Under the pieces are notes generated by a model that was not told where the DNA came from, made no database searches, and saw nothing but the letters and a program-made list of their open reading frames with translations. From assembly GCA_014650015.1 (NCBI GenBank), contig BMUD01000026.1, positions 1 to 64,000 on the forward strand: a stretch of DNA of 64,000 nt. Reading direction: 5' to 3'. Origin of the DNA: Streptomyces griseoloalbus (lineage in GTDB: Bacteria; Actinomycetota; Actinomycetes; Streptomycetales; Streptomycetaceae). Positions 25,070 to 36,882 of the stretch are shown here, in pieces. The first letter of the stretch is position 1, and each line of letters opens with the position of its first letter. Both the position numbers and the translations under genes were made by a program.

Positions 25070-25743
25070 CGGCCCCTGAAGCGGGGCGTGGCATAGGCAA
25101 CGGGGAATCCAGCGCGGAGGTGACCACCACCTTCGGGTTTCCGCGCGACACCTTCCGCATCCTCCACGTCAGTACCGGAAACGTGTGCCGCTCGCCCATC
25201 ACCGAGCGGCTGACCCGGCATTTCGTGAGCCAGCGGCTGGGCATCCTGGGCGGCGGGCTGATCGTGGAGAGCGCGGGCACCTGGGGTCACGAGGGCGCGC
25301 CCATGGAGGCCCACGCGGAGACCGTGCTGGGCGATTTCGGCGCGGACGCGACCGGGTTCGTGGGGCGGGAGCTGCTGGACGACCATGTCATCCGCGCGGA
25401 CCTGGTGTTGACCGCTACGCGGGATCATCGGGCGCAGGTCATCTCCATGGGGCATTCGGCGGGGTTCCGGACCTTCACGCTGAAGGAGTTCACGCGGCTG
25501 GTGAACGCGATCGATCCGGCGACGTTGCCTCCGTTGGAGGACGGGCTGGTGATGCGGGCGCGGGCGTTGGTGCGGGCGGCCGCGGCGCTGCGGGGGTGGC
25601 TGCTGGCGCCCACGGCCGAGGCGGACGAGGTGTACGACCCGTACGGGGCGCCGTTGACGTTCTTCCGGTCGATCGGGGACGAGATATACGAGGCGCTGGA
25701 TCCTGTGGTGACGGCGTTGACCGGGGTGGCTGCTCGGGCGTAG
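25066..25743 (+). CDS. LMW protein-tyrosine-phosphatase-like protein lacking the nucleophile
   Basis: A 225-residue protein with the fold signature of low-molecular-weight protein tyrosine phosphatases. The phosphate loop reads HVSTGNVCRSP: the arginine and second cysteine are kept, but the first position, always the catalytic cysteine in active enzymes (CxGNxCRS), is a serine encoded by AGT. The acid aspartate region EVYDPYGAP is present. It therefore probably binds phosphate or phosphoproteins without cysteine-based catalysis. The TTG start overlaps the stop of the gene before. Sequence after residue 160 is more Ala/Arg-rich than in classical members. Confidence 0.82.
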   Translation: MTAPEAGRGIGNGESSAEVTTTFGFPRDTFRILHVSTGNVCRSPITERLTRHFVSQRLGILGGGLIVESAGTWGHEGAPMEAHAETVLGDFGADATGFVGRELLDDHVIRADLVLTATRDHRAQVISMGHSAGFRTFTLKEFTRLVNAIDPATLPPLEDGLVMRARALVRAAAALRGWLLAPTAEADEVYDPYGAPLTFFRSIGDEIYEALDPVVTALTGVAARA

Positions 25744-25800
25744 GCGGGTGGGTGCCGGGGTGGGTTCACAGGCCTCCGGCGTTGTTCCGCTGTGCCCACC

Positions 25801-25819
25801 CGTTCCGCTCTGCGGAACG
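25801..25819 (+). terminator. Hairpin after the LMW-PTP-like gene
   Basis: CGTTCCGC (25801-25808) and GCGGAACG (25812-25819) form an 8-bp stem with a 3-base loop, 58 bp after the stop. It may end the prfA-prmC operon. No T-run follows. Confidence 0.5.
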
Positions 25820-25916
25820 ACTGCCCACAGCGGGAGCGGGGTGTAAGAACTCGGGCGGGGTCGGCGTGTGCGGCCTACATTGGGCGTACGTCAGTGTCGA
25901 CGTCCGGGAGCGGATC

Positions 25917-27155
25917 ATGACGGTCAGCCATGCCCTCGAGGCCGATGTCCTGCGGCGGCAGGACCCCGAGCTCGCCGAAGTGCTGCTCGGGGAGCGTGAG
26001 CGGCAGTCGACCACGCTCCAGCTGATCGCCGCCGAGAACTTCACGTCGCCGGCCGTGCTGGCCGCCCTCGGCTCGCCGCTGGCCAACAAGTACGCCGAGG
26101 GCTACCCGGGCAACCGGCACCACGGCGGCTGTGAGATCGTCGACGTCGCCGAGCGCCTCGCCGTGGAGCGGGCCACGGCGTTGTTCGGCGCCGACCACGC
26201 CAACGTGCAGGCGCACTCCGGCTCGTCCGCCGTGCTCGCCGCCTACGCCGCCCTGCTGCGGCCCGGCGACACCGTGCTCGCCCTCGGCCTGCCCTACGGC
26301 GGCCACCTCACCCACGGCTCGCCCACCAACTTCTCCGGCCGCTGGTTCGACTTCGTCGGCTACGGAGTGGACGCGGAGACCGGCCTCATCGACCACGACC
26401 AGCTCCGCACCCTCGCCCGCACCCACCGCCCCAAGGCGATCGTCTGCGGCTCCATCGCCTACCCCCGCCACCTCGACTACGCCCTCTTCCGCGAGGTCGC
26501 CGACGAGGTCGGCGCCTACCTCATCGCGGACGCCGCCCACCCCATCGGCCTGGTCGCCGGGGGAGCGGCGCCCAGTCCGGTGCCGTACGCGGACATCGTG
26601 TGCGCGACGACGCACAAGGTGCTGCGGGGCCCGCGCGGCGGGATGATCCTGTGCGGCAGCGAGCTGGCCGAGCGCGTCGACCGCGCCGTGTTCCCCTTCA
26701 CCCAGGGCGGGGCCCAGATGCACACCATCGCCGCCAAGGCGGTCGCGTTCGGCGAGGCGGCGACCCCGGCCTTCGCCGCGTACGCGCACCAGGTGGTCGC
26801 CAACGCGCGGGCGCTGGCCGCCGCACTGGCCGCCGAGGGGCTGGTCGTCACCACCGGCGGCACGGACACCCACCTGATCACCGCCGACCCGGCACCGCTC
26901 GGCGTGGACGGACGCACCGCCCGCGGCCGGCTCGCGGCGGCCGGTCTGGTGCTGGACTGCTGCGCGCTTCCGCACGCCGACGACCGCGGGCTGCGCCTGG
27001 GCACGGCGGCGGTGACGACGCAGGGCATGGGGGCGCGGGAGATGACGCACATCGCGGGGCTGCTGGCGAGCGTCCTGCGGGGCGGCACCGACACCGCGCG
27101 GGCCCGGGAGGACGTGCGGGAACTGACCGCCGCTTTCCCGCCGTATCCGCGCTGA
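25917..27155 (+). CDS. glyA: Serine hydroxymethyltransferase
   Basis: A 412-residue PLP enzyme interconverting serine and glycine with tetrahydrofolate. The PLP lysine lies in CATTHKVLRGPRGG; early IAAENFTSPAVL and YAEGYPGNRHHGG are typical. Streptomyces often has a second glyA elsewhere, so this may be the auxiliary copy. The ATG at 25917 is preceded by GGGAGCGG. It has no close operon partner: 173 bp separate it from the gene before and 138 bp from the one after. Confidence 0.93.
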   Translation: MTVSHALEADVLRRQDPELAEVLLGERERQSTTLQLIAAENFTSPAVLAALGSPLANKYAEGYPGNRHHGGCEIVDVAERLAVERATALFGADHANVQAHSGSSAVLAAYAALLRPGDTVLALGLPYGGHLTHGSPTNFSGRWFDFVGYGVDAETGLIDHDQLRTLARTHRPKAIVCGSIAYPRHLDYALFREVADEVGAYLIADAAHPIGLVAGGAAPSPVPYADIVCATTHKVLRGPRGGMILCGSELAERVDRAVFPFTQGGAQMHTIAAKAVAFGEAATPAFAAYAHQVVANARALAAALAAEGLVVTTGGTDTHLITADPAPLGVDGRTARGRLAAAGLVLDCCALPHADDRGLRLGTAAVTTQGMGAREMTHIAGLLASVLRGGTDTARAREDVRELTAAFPPYPR

Positions 27156-27293
27156 ACGCGTCCGAGCGGGGGTAGGCGCACCGCGTGCACAGCCTCGCGT
27201 GCAACCATCGTCGCTACCCGGAAGTCCCCACTCGTATGCGCGCCTCGCTAGGGTGTGGGGCTGTGATGGCCAGCGAGACCTGTGGGGAAGCCC

Positions 27294-28634
27294 GTGCGTG
27301 AATACCTGCTGACGCTCTGCATCACGGCCGCGGTGACGTACCTGCTGACAGGGCCGGTACGGAAGTTCGCGATCGTGGCCGGGGCGATGCCGGAGATCCG
27401 GGCACGTGACGTGCACCGGGAACCCACTCCGCGGCTCGGCGGTATCGCGATGTTCTTCGGCCTGTGCGCGGGCCTGCTCGTCGCCGATCACCTGACCAAC
27501 CTGAGCCAGCTCTTCGAGAAGTCCAACGAGCCCCGGGCGCTGCTCTCCGGGGCCGCGCTGATCTGGCTGATCGGTGTGCTGGACGACAAGTTCGAGATCG
27601 ACGCCCTGATCAAGCTGGGCGGCCAGATGATCGCCGCCGGCGTGATGGTCATGCAGGGTCTGACGATCCTGTGGCTGCCGATCCCGGGCGTCGGCTCGGT
27701 CGCGCTCACCCAGTGGCAGGGCACGCTGCTCACCGTCGCGCTGGTCGTCATCACGATCAACGCGGTCAACTTCGTGGACGGCCTGGACGGTCTCGCGGCC
27801 GGCATGGTGTGCATCGCGGCGACCGCGTTCTTCCTGTACGCCTACCGCATCTGGTACTCGTACGGCATCGAGGCGGCTGCCCCGGCGACGCTGTTCGCGG
27901 TGATCCTGATGGGCATGTGCCTGGGCTTCCTGCCGCACAACATGCACCCGGCGCGGGTCTTCATGGGTGACTCCGGTTCGATGCTCATCGGCCTGGTGCT
28001 GGCCGCCGGCGCCATCTCCGTCACCGGGCAGGTCGACCCGGACGCGCTGAAGCTGTTCGCCGGTTCGGAGAAGGAGGCCGTGCACCAGACGGTGCCGGTC
28101 TACATCCCGCTGCTGCTGCCGCTGACGATCATCGCGGTGCCGGCGGCCGACCTGATCCTGGCGATCGTGCGGCGGACCTGGCGGGGCCAGTCGCCGTTCG
28201 CGGCGGACCGGGGGCATCTGCACCACCGGCTGCTGGAGATCGGCCACTCGCACAGCCGGGCCGTGCTGATCATGTACTTCTGGTCGGCGCTCATCGCCTT
28301 CGGCGCGCTGACGTACTCGGTGAACTCGGCGTCGATGTGGATCGTGCTGAGTGTGGTCATCCTCTCCACGATCGGGCTGATCCTGCTCCTGCTGCCCCGT
28401 TTCACCCCGCGCGCCCCGCGCTGGGCCGAGGCCTTCGTCCCGCCGCGCTACCGCCGCCGTCGTGCCCCGGCGACCGCCCCGGACGCGTCGACTCCCGCGG
28501 ATCCCGGCTCCGCCGGCGATCCCGAGGAGAGCACCGGCCACCGCGCCCCGGTCGCCGCGGGAGTCTCCGGCGTCAACGGCGCCACGGCCATCGGCTCCCG
28601 CGCACGCCTGGCCGACCGATCACGGTCAAGGTAA
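27294..28634 (+). CDS. WecA/MraY-type polyprenyl-phosphate sugar-1-phosphate transferase
   Basis: A 446-residue integral membrane protein with about ten membrane segments. Motifs of the family are present: VHREPTPRLGG, the acidic LDDKFE, NAVNFVDGLDG, GDSGSMLIG and the HLHHRLL histidine loop. It should transfer a GlcNAc-1-phosphate-like sugar to undecaprenyl phosphate on the inner membrane face, starting a cell-wall glycopolymer; the LCP protein at 20593 could act at the end of such a route. The C-terminal ~55 residues are a Pro/Ala/Arg-rich tail. The GTG at 27294 follows GGGGAAG; GTG 27282 would add 4 residues. Confidence 0.9.
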   Translation: MREYLLTLCITAAVTYLLTGPVRKFAIVAGAMPEIRARDVHREPTPRLGGIAMFFGLCAGLLVADHLTNLSQLFEKSNEPRALLSGAALIWLIGVLDDKFEIDALIKLGGQMIAAGVMVMQGLTILWLPIPGVGSVALTQWQGTLLTVALVVITINAVNFVDGLDGLAAGMVCIAATAFFLYAYRIWYSYGIEAAAPATLFAVILMGMCLGFLPHNMHPARVFMGDSGSMLIGLVLAAGAISVTGQVDPDALKLFAGSEKEAVHQTVPVYIPLLLPLTIIAVPAADLILAIVRRTWRGQSPFAADRGHLHHRLLEIGHSHSRAVLIMYFWSALIAFGALTYSVNSASMWIVLSVVILSTIGLILLLLPRFTPRAPRWAEAFVPPRYRRRRAPATAPDASTPADPGSAGDPEESTGHRAPVAAGVSGVNGATAIGSRARLADRSRSR

Positions 28635-28682
28635 GAATCCGACTAGAGCATTGCCAAGTCGTGGGGCTGTGATGGGTCTGCT

Positions 28683-28704
28683 TTGGGGGTGCGTTTACCC
28701 CCAA
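28683..28704 (+). terminator. Hairpin after the WecA-like gene
   Basis: TTGGGGGT (28683-28690) pairs exactly with ACCCCCAA (28697-28704) around a 6-base loop, 48 bp after the stop. It separates the WecA-like gene from the atp promoter. Confidence 0.6.
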
Positions 28705-28775
28705 TACCAGACAGATCGGCCGGGTTTTCGCTCGGGCGCACGAATTCACTCTCATGTGTGACGCCCAGCACGCCA

Positions 28776-28819
28776 TTCAGGTAAAGACTGCATCAAATAG
28801 TTTGTGATACCGTTCACGA
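28776..28819 (+). promoter_or_regulatory. atp operon promoter with Rex-like operator
   Basis: TTGTGATACCGTTCACGA at 28802-28819 matches the Rex operator consensus (TTGTGAA, 4 bp, TTCACAA) at 12 of 14 arm positions. TTCAGG (28776-28781), a 16-bp spacer and TAGTTT (28798-28803) could be the promoter, so the operator would overlap its downstream edge. Rex is the NADH/NAD+-sensing repressor; atp operons are reported Rex targets in Streptomyces avermitilis as I recall. The same core also resembles a Crp half-palindrome (TGTGA, 6 bp, TCAC), so Crp is an alternative. Confidence 0.65.
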
Positions 28820-28949
28820 GAACCCGGGGACAGAGTCGAAGGACCGCAGTGCGACGGTCCATTCTCGTGAGGTCTTCACACTCCACCCGGGGGACTACGC
28901 TCGTCCATGACGACACCCCTTGCCCCCTGTGAAAAGCGGAGTTGCCGCC

Positions 28950-29387
28950 ATGCCGTCCAACGACGTCCGGATCCTGGCCCAGGCCGCTGTGCCCACGGCT
29001 GCCGTCGGCGCTGTCGCCGCCGTCGTCAGCGCTGTGGTCGCCGGCGGCAAGGGAGCGATCGGGGCGCTCGTCGCGACCGTGGTGGTGGTCCTGTTCATGG
29101 GGATCGGTCTGTACGTGCTGCAGCGCACCGCCAAATCGCTTCCGCATCTGTTCCAGGCCATGGGGCTGATGCTCTACGCGGCGCAGATCCTGCTGCTGTT
29201 CGTCTTCCTCACGGTGTTCAAGGACACCACCCTGTTCCACCCCAAGGCTTTCGCGTTCACGCTGGTCGCCGGCACTCTGGCTTGGATCGCCGCGCAGACG
29301 CGTGCCCACATGAAGTCCAAGATTCTCTACGTCGAGCCCGAGTCGACGACGGGCAGGAAGCCCGACAAGTCGGAGCACTCGTCGTGA
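28950..29387 (+). CDS. atpI: ATP synthase accessory protein I
   Basis: A 145-residue membrane protein with four membrane segments (roughly 9-29, 35-57, 68-90 and 97-115) and a short charged C-terminal tail. AtpI assists assembly of the c-ring. It opens the operon as usual. The ATG at 28950 follows GCGGAG. A 225-bp spacer with no recognised gene separates it from atpB. Confidence 0.88.
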   Translation: MPSNDVRILAQAAVPTAAVGAVAAVVSAVVAGGKGAIGALVATVVVVLFMGIGLYVLQRTAKSLPHLFQAMGLMLYAAQILLLFVFLTVFKDTTLFHPKAFAFTLVAGTLAWIAAQTRAHMKSKILYVEPESTTGRKPDKSEHSS

Positions 29388-29612
29388 GGGGTAGGCCCGG
29401 GATAAAGGCGTGTCGGAGATCCTGCTATCGTCCGGTGCCAACTGCGGCATCGCGGGCGCGGGCATCCGAGCTGACGCCTGCTCCATCGCGAGGCTTGATG
29501 CCCCCCAGCCGCCCCCACATCCGTAACACCTGTCCGGTGCCGATCCGCGGCTGCGTGCCGCGCCGACACAACGAGGTTGCCGTACCTATGCGTCACGCCG
29601 AAGGAGCCCGCG

Positions 29613-30431
29613 GTGAGTGCTGACCAGACCCAGCTCGCCTTTGACTGGAGCTGTCGGATCATGTCCGACAACGGGTGTGGCTTTCCGGCTCCGGGCCTGC
29701 ACTCGTTCCTCTTCAAGCCGATCGCCACTGTGGGTGGGTTCGAGTTCAACAAGGTGATGCTGCTCGCGCTCATCACCACCGTCCTCGTCATCGGCTTCTT
29801 CTACGCGGCCTTCGGCAAGGCCAAGGTGGTGCCGGGCAAGCTGCAGATGGTCGGTGAGGCCGGCTACGACTTCGTCCGCCGCGGCATCGTCTACGAGACC
29901 CTCGGCAAGAAGGAGGGCGAGAAGTACGTCCCCTTCATGGTCTCGCTGTTCTTCTTCATCTGGATCATGAACATCTGGTCCGTGATCCCGCTGGCCCAGT
30001 TCCCCGTGTCGTCGATCATCGCGTACCCCATGGTGCTCGCGCTGATCGTCTGGGTGATCTGGGTGGGGCTGACGTTCAAGCGCCACGGCTTCGTCGGCTT
30101 CTTCAAGAACGTGACGGGCTACGACAAGTCGCTCGGCGCCGTGCTGCCGCTCGTCATGGTCATCGAGTTCTTCTCGAACCTGCTGGTCCGGCCGTTCACC
30201 CACGCCGTGCGACTCTTCGCCAACATGTTCGCCGGTCACCTGATGCTGGTGATGTTCACCGTCGCCTCCTGGTACCTGCTGAACAGCTGGATGATCCCGG
30301 CAGCCGGCGTCTCCTTCGTCATGACGATGGTCATGATCCTCTTCGAACTTTTCGTGCAGGCCGTCCAGGCGTACGTCTTCGTACTGCTGGCCTGCTCGTA
30401 CATTCAGGGCGCGCTCGCCGAGCACCACTGA
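29613..30431 (+). CDS. atpB: ATP synthase F0 subunit a
   Basis: A 272-residue multi-spanning subunit forming the proton half-channels. The essential arginine lies in RPFTHAVRLFANMFAGH, and a later PAAGVSFVMTMVMILFELF segment forms the last helices. The GTG at 29613 has AAGGAG 6 bases upstream and is preferred to earlier in-frame starts. It is followed by atpE after 75 bp. Confidence 0.95.
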   Translation: MSADQTQLAFDWSCRIMSDNGCGFPAPGLHSFLFKPIATVGGFEFNKVMLLALITTVLVIGFFYAAFGKAKVVPGKLQMVGEAGYDFVRRGIVYETLGKKEGEKYVPFMVSLFFFIWIMNIWSVIPLAQFPVSSIIAYPMVLALIVWVIWVGLTFKRHGFVGFFKNVTGYDKSLGAVLPLVMVIEFFSNLLVRPFTHAVRLFANMFAGHLMLVMFTVASWYLLNSWMIPAAGVSFVMTMVMILFELFVQAVQAYVFVLLACSYIQGALAEHH

Positions 30432-30455
30432 GCGACCAGCCCCAGACCCCCGTGA

Positions 30456-30740
<285 letters not shown>

Positions 30741-30780
30741 CGGACCCTGACGAGCCAACCTTTCAACGAAAGGCATTGAT

Positions 30781-31329
30781 GTGATCGCCAACCTGGTACA
30801 GCTGGCGGCCGAGGAGGAGCAGAACCCGCTCATTCCTCCGGGCCCCGAGCTGCTCGTCGGCACCATCGCCTTCGCCATCGTCTTCTTCGTCTTCTGGAAG
30901 AAGCTGCTTCCGAACATCAACAAGGTTCTGGAGGAGCGCCGCGCGGCGATCGAGGGTGGTATCGAAGAGGCCGAGGCCATGCAGGTCGAGGCCCAGAGCG
31001 TCCTTGAGCAGTACAAGGCTCAGCTCGCCGAGGCCCGGCACGAGGCCGCGCGTCTGCGCCAGGAGGCGCAGGAGCAGGGCGCCACGCTCATCGCCGAGAT
31101 GCGGGCCGAGGGCCAGCGTCAGCGCGAGGAGATCGTCGCCGCCGGTCACGCGCAGATCGAGGCCGACCGCAAGGCCGCCGCGTCCGCGCTGCGCCAGGAC
31201 GTCGGCAAGCTCGCCACCGACCTGGCCGGCAAGCTCGTCGGCGAGTCCCTCGAGGACCACGCCCGGCAGAGCCGCGTGATCGACCGCTTCCTCGACGAGC
31301 TCGACCAGAAGGCCGAGGCCGCACGATGA
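30781..31329 (+). CDS. atpF: ATP synthase F0 subunit b
   Basis: A 182-residue stator subunit: one membrane segment (about residues 23-42, TIAFAIVFFVFWKKLLP) and a long charged coiled coil (about 50-170, rich in Ala/Glu/Arg/Gln). It holds F1 against rotation with subunit delta, whose gene overlaps it by an ATGA. The GTG start is used; the ATG two bases earlier runs directly into a stop. Confidence 0.95.
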   Translation: MIANLVQLAAEEEQNPLIPPGPELLVGTIAFAIVFFVFWKKLLPNINKVLEERRAAIEGGIEEAEAMQVEAQSVLEQYKAQLAEARHEAARLRQEAQEQGATLIAEMRAEGQRQREEIVAAGHAQIEADRKAAASALRQDVGKLATDLAGKLVGESLEDHARQSRVIDRFLDELDQKAEAAR

Positions 31330-32141
31330 ACGGAGCGAGCCGCGAGGCCCTGGCAGCCGCACGTGAGCGTCTCGACGCGCTGACGGACTCCACGTCCGTG
31401 GACGCGGGCTCGCTCGCCGACGAGCTGGCCGCCGTCACCGCGCTGCTCGACCGCGAGGTGTCGCTGCGTCGGGTCCTCACCGACCCGGCGCAGGCCGGTG
31501 AGGCCAAGGCCGACCTGGCCCAGCGCCTGCTCGGCTCGCAGGTCAGCGGTCCGGCCGCCGACCTGGTGTCCGGCATGGTGCGCTCCCGCTGGTCGCAGTC
31601 TCGCGACCTGGTGGACGCACTCGAGGAGCTGGCGGGCGTCGCCGACCTCACCGCCGCCCAGAAGGCCGGCGCGCTCGACGACGTCGAGGACGAGCTGTTC
31701 CGGTTCGGCCGGATCGTCTCCTCCAGCACCGAGCTGCGTGCCGCGCTGACCAGCCGGAGCGCCTCCGCCTCCGCCAAGGGCGAGCTGCTGCGCAGCCTGC
31801 TCGGGGGCAGGGCGAACGCGACCACCGAGCGTCTGGTGACGCGTCTGGTGACCGCGCCGCGGGGACGTAGCCTGGAGTCGGGACTGGAGTCCCTGTCCAA
31901 GCTCGCCGCCGAGCGTCGGGACCGCACGGTGGCCGTCGTCACCTCCGCGGTGCCGCTGAGCGACCAGCAGAAGCAGCGCCTGGGCGCGGCCCTCGCGAAG
32001 CTCTACGGTCGCGGGATGCACCTCAACCTCGACGTCGACCCCTCGGTCGTCGGCGGGATCCGGGTGCAGGTCGGTGACGAGGTCATCAACGGCTCCCTCG
32101 CGGACCGGCTCGAGGACGCGAGTCGTCGGCTGGCGAGCTGA
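31326..32141 (+). CDS. atpH: ATP synthase F1 subunit delta
   Basis: A 271-residue protein, longer than the ~180 residues of E. coli delta. Extra N-terminal sequence of about 90 residues is usual in actinobacteria. The C-terminal part (VTSAVPLSDQQKQRLGAAL, then GGIRVQVGDEVINGS) is the conserved OSCP region. It connects the b stalk to the alpha3-beta3 head. It overlaps atpF by 4 bp, and a 138-bp spacer with hairpins follows before atpA. Confidence 0.94.
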   Translation: MNGASREALAAARERLDALTDSTSVDAGSLADELAAVTALLDREVSLRRVLTDPAQAGEAKADLAQRLLGSQVSGPAADLVSGMVRSRWSQSRDLVDALEELAGVADLTAAQKAGALDDVEDELFRFGRIVSSSTELRAALTSRSASASAKGELLRSLLGGRANATTERLVTRLVTAPRGRSLESGLESLSKLAAERRDRTVAVVTSAVPLSDQQKQRLGAALAKLYGRGMHLNLDVDPSVVGGIRVQVGDEVINGSLADRLEDASRRLAS

Positions 32142-32184
32142 GCACCACATTGAGCAGCACATTCTGAATAGGCAGTACGTACTT

Positions 32185-32231
32185 ACGGCCCTGGTTGGGC
32201 CGTGCAGAGGATTCCTGGGGGTCGCCCCCAG
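32185..32231 (+). other. Two hairpins between atpH and atpA
   Basis: ACGGCCC/GGGCCGT (32185-32191, 32197-32203; 5-base loop) and CTGGGGG/CCCCCAG (32215-32221, 32225-32231; 3-base loop) stand in the 138-bp spacer. They could be mRNA processing or stabilising elements at the 5' border of the alpha-gamma-beta block. Confidence 0.5.
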
Positions 32232-32279
32232 ACCCCCCAAGTGAAACTTCGGGCCCAACAAGGAGAGCAGGGAACTCAG

Positions 32280-33869
32280 ATGGCGGAGCTCACGATCCGG
32301 CCGGAGGAGATCCGGGACGCGCTGGAGAACTTCGTCCAGTCGTACAAGCCGGACGCGGCCTCGCGCGAGGAGGTCGGTACGGTCACCCTTGCCGGCGACG
32401 GCATCGCGAAGGTCGAGGGCCTGCCCTCGGCCATGGCCAACGAGCTGCTGAAGTTCGAGGACGGCACCCTCGGTCTCGCCCTCAACCTCGAGGAGCGCGA
32501 GATCGGTTGCGTCATCCTCGGTGAGTTCAGCGGCGTCGAGGAGGGCCAGCCGGTCACCCGCACCGGCGAGGTGCTGTCCGTCGCCGTGGGCGAGGGTTAC
32601 CTCGGCCGCGTGGTGGACCCGCTCGGCAACCCGATCGACGGCCTCGGCGAGATCGAGACCGAGGGCCGCCGCGCCCTCGAACTGCAGGCCCCCACGGTCA
32701 TGCAGCGCAAGTCGGTGCACGAGCCGATGGAGACGGGCTACAAGGCCGTCGACGCCATGACCCCGATCGGCCGTGGTCAGCGTCAGCTGATCATCGGCGA
32801 CCGCCAGACCGGCAAGACCGCCCTGGCCGTCGACACGATCATCAACCAGCGTGACAACTGGCGTACCGGCGACCCGAAGAAGCAGGTCCGCTGCATCTAC
32901 GTCGCCATCGGCCAGAAGGGCTCCACCATCGCGTCGGTCCGCCGCGCGCTGGAGGAGAACGGCGCGCTCGAGTACACGACCATCGTCGCCGCCCCGGCGT
33001 CCGACCCGGCCGGCTTCAAGTACCTGGCGCCGTACACCGGTTCGGCCATCGGCCAGCAGTGGATGTACGAGGGCAAGCACGTCCTGATCATCTTCGACGA
33101 CCTGTCGAAGCAGGCCGACGCCTACCGCGCCGTGTCCCTGCTGCTGCGCCGCCCGCCGGGCCGCGAGGCCTACCCGGGTGACGTCTTCTACCTGCACTCC
33201 CGTCTGCTGGAGCGCTGCGCCAAGCTCTCCGACGAGATGGGCGCGGGCTCGATGACCGGTCTGCCGATCGTCGAGACCAAGGCCAACGACGTCTCGGCGT
33301 TCATCCCGACCAACGTCATCTCCATCACCGACGGCCAGTGCTTCCTGGAGTCGGACCTGTTCAACGCCGGTCAGCGCCCCGCGCTGAACGTCGGTATCTC
33401 CGTCTCCCGAGTCGGTGGTTCCGCCCAGCACAAGGCGATGCGCCAGGTCTCCGGCCGTCTGCGCGTGGACCTCGCCCAGTTCCGTGAGCTCGAGGCGTTC
33501 GCCGCCTTCGGCTCCGACCTGGACGCCGCGTCCAAGGCCCAGCTGGAGCGCGGTCAGCGCATGGTCGAGCTGCTGAAGCAGAACCAGTACGAGCCGATGG
33601 CCACCGAGGACCAGGTCGTCTCCATCTGGGCCGGCACCACCGGCAGGATGGACGAGGTCCCGGTCGCCGACGTCCGCCGCTTCGAGAAGGAGCTGCTGGA
33701 GTACCTGCACCGCAAGGAGCAGGGCCTCATGACCTCCATCCGCGAGGGCGCCAAGATGTCCGACGACACGATCCAGGCGATCGGCGACGCCGTGGCGGAG
33801 TTCAAGAAGCAGTTCGAGACGAGCGACGGCAAGCTGCTCGGCGAGGACGCCCCGTCCGCCGCCAAGTGA
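32280..33869 (+). CDS. atpA: ATP synthase F1 subunit alpha
   Basis: A 529-residue non-catalytic nucleotide-binding subunit of the alpha3-beta3 head. Walker A is GDRQTGKT with K179, followed by the family signature [17 protein letters not shown]. It is complete, with an actinobacterial C-terminal extension. The ATG at 32280 has AAGGAGAGCAGGG upstream. Confidence 0.97.
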   Translation: MAELTIRPEEIRDALENFVQSYKPDAASREEVGTVTLAGDGIAKVEGLPSAMANELLKFEDGTLGLALNLEEREIGCVILGEFSGVEEGQPVTRTGEVLSVAVGEGYLGRVVDPLGNPIDGLGEIETEGRRALELQAPTVMQRKSVHEPMETGYKAVDAMTPIGRGQRQLIIGDRQTGKTALAVDTIINQRDNWRTGDPKKQVRCIYVAIGQKGSTIASVRRALEENGALEYTTIVAAPASDPAGFKYLAPYTGSAIGQQWMYEGKHVLIIFDDLSKQADAYRAVSLLLRRPPGREAYPGDVFYLHSRLLERCAKLSDEMGAGSMTGLPIVETKANDVSAFIPTNVISITDGQCFLESDLFNAGQRPALNVGISVSRVGGSAQHKAMRQVSGRLRVDLAQFRELEAFAAFGSDLDAASKAQLERGQRMVELLKQNQYEPMATEDQVVSIWAGTTGRMDEVPVADVRRFEKELLEYLHRKEQGLMTSIREGAKMSDDTIQAIGDAVAEFKKQFETSDGKLLGEDAPSAAK

Positions 33870-33890
33870 CGTAAGGAAGGGACCTGACTC

Positions 33891-36244
<2,354 letters not shown>

Positions 36245-36258
36245 GCCCCGAGCTCACC

Positions 36259-36309
36259 GTGAGCCCCACCGGGCTCACACTCGAGGGGGCGGGCGCGTCC
36301 CGCCCCCTC
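36259..36309 (+). other. Two hairpins between atpD and atpC
   Basis: GTGAGCCC/GGGCTCAC (36259-36266, 36271-36278; 4-base loop) is followed by GAGGGGGCGGG/CCCGCCCCCTC (36283-36293, 36299-36309; 5-base loop). The second is strong enough for partial termination. Both precede atpC, the single-copy epsilon subunit. Confidence 0.6.
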
Positions 36310-36376
36310 TCCCACGCCCACTAGACTTGTAACCAACACCCGGCAGACCCGCCGGGTGGTGACCCGAGGAGCCACC

Positions 36377-36754
36377 TTGGCTGCTGAGCTGCACGTCGCG
36401 CTGGTCGCGGCCGACCGAGAGGTCTGGTCCGGCGAGGCCACCCTGGTCGTCGCGCGCACCACGTCCGGCGACATCGGCGTCATGCCCGGTCACCAGCCGC
36501 TGCTCGGTGTGCTGGAGTCGGGCCCGGTGACCATCCGTACGCCCGAGGGTGGGACGGTCGTCGCCGCGGTGCACGGCGGTTTCATCTCGTTCGCGGACAA
36601 CAAGCTGTCGCTGCTGGCCGAGATCGCCGAGCTGTCGGACGAGATCGACGTCCAGCACGCCGAGCAGGAGCTGGCCCGCGCGAAGGCCGAGGACGACACC
36701 GAGGCCCAGCGCCGCGCGGATGTCCGTCTGCGGGCGGCGACGGCGGGCCGCTGA
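36377..36754 (+). CDS. atpC: ATP synthase F1 subunit epsilon
   Basis: A 125-residue subunit that binds gamma and the c-ring and can block ATP hydrolysis. An N-terminal beta sandwich (GDIGVMPGHQPLLG, VVAAVHGGFISFADNKLSLLAE) is followed by a two-helix C-terminal part rich in Glu/Arg. The TTG start has GAGGAG 5 bases upstream. The weak start and the preceding hairpins would keep its level below that of beta. Confidence 0.95.
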   Translation: MAAELHVALVAADREVWSGEATLVVARTTSGDIGVMPGHQPLLGVLESGPVTIRTPEGGTVVAAVHGGFISFADNKLSLLAEIAELSDEIDVQHAEQELARAKAEDDTEAQRRADVRLRAATAGR

Positions 36755-36778
36755 TCCCAGCGCGGTGAGATGACGTCA

Positions 36779-36826
36779 CTCAGCCGCGGCCGGCACCGGA
36801 GCGATCCGGAGCCGGTCGCGGCTGAG
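36779..36826 (+). terminator. Terminator of the atp operon
   Basis: CTCAGCCGCG (36779-36788) pairs with CGCGGCTGAG (36817-36826), and GCCGG/CCGG stretches extend the stem inwards. It begins 24 bp after the atpC stop. Confidence 0.7.
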
Positions 36827-36882
36827 GCAGATCTGGATGATTTTTCCGTTCCGTTACCTAGGAGACGAGGAGGTCGGTGCCG

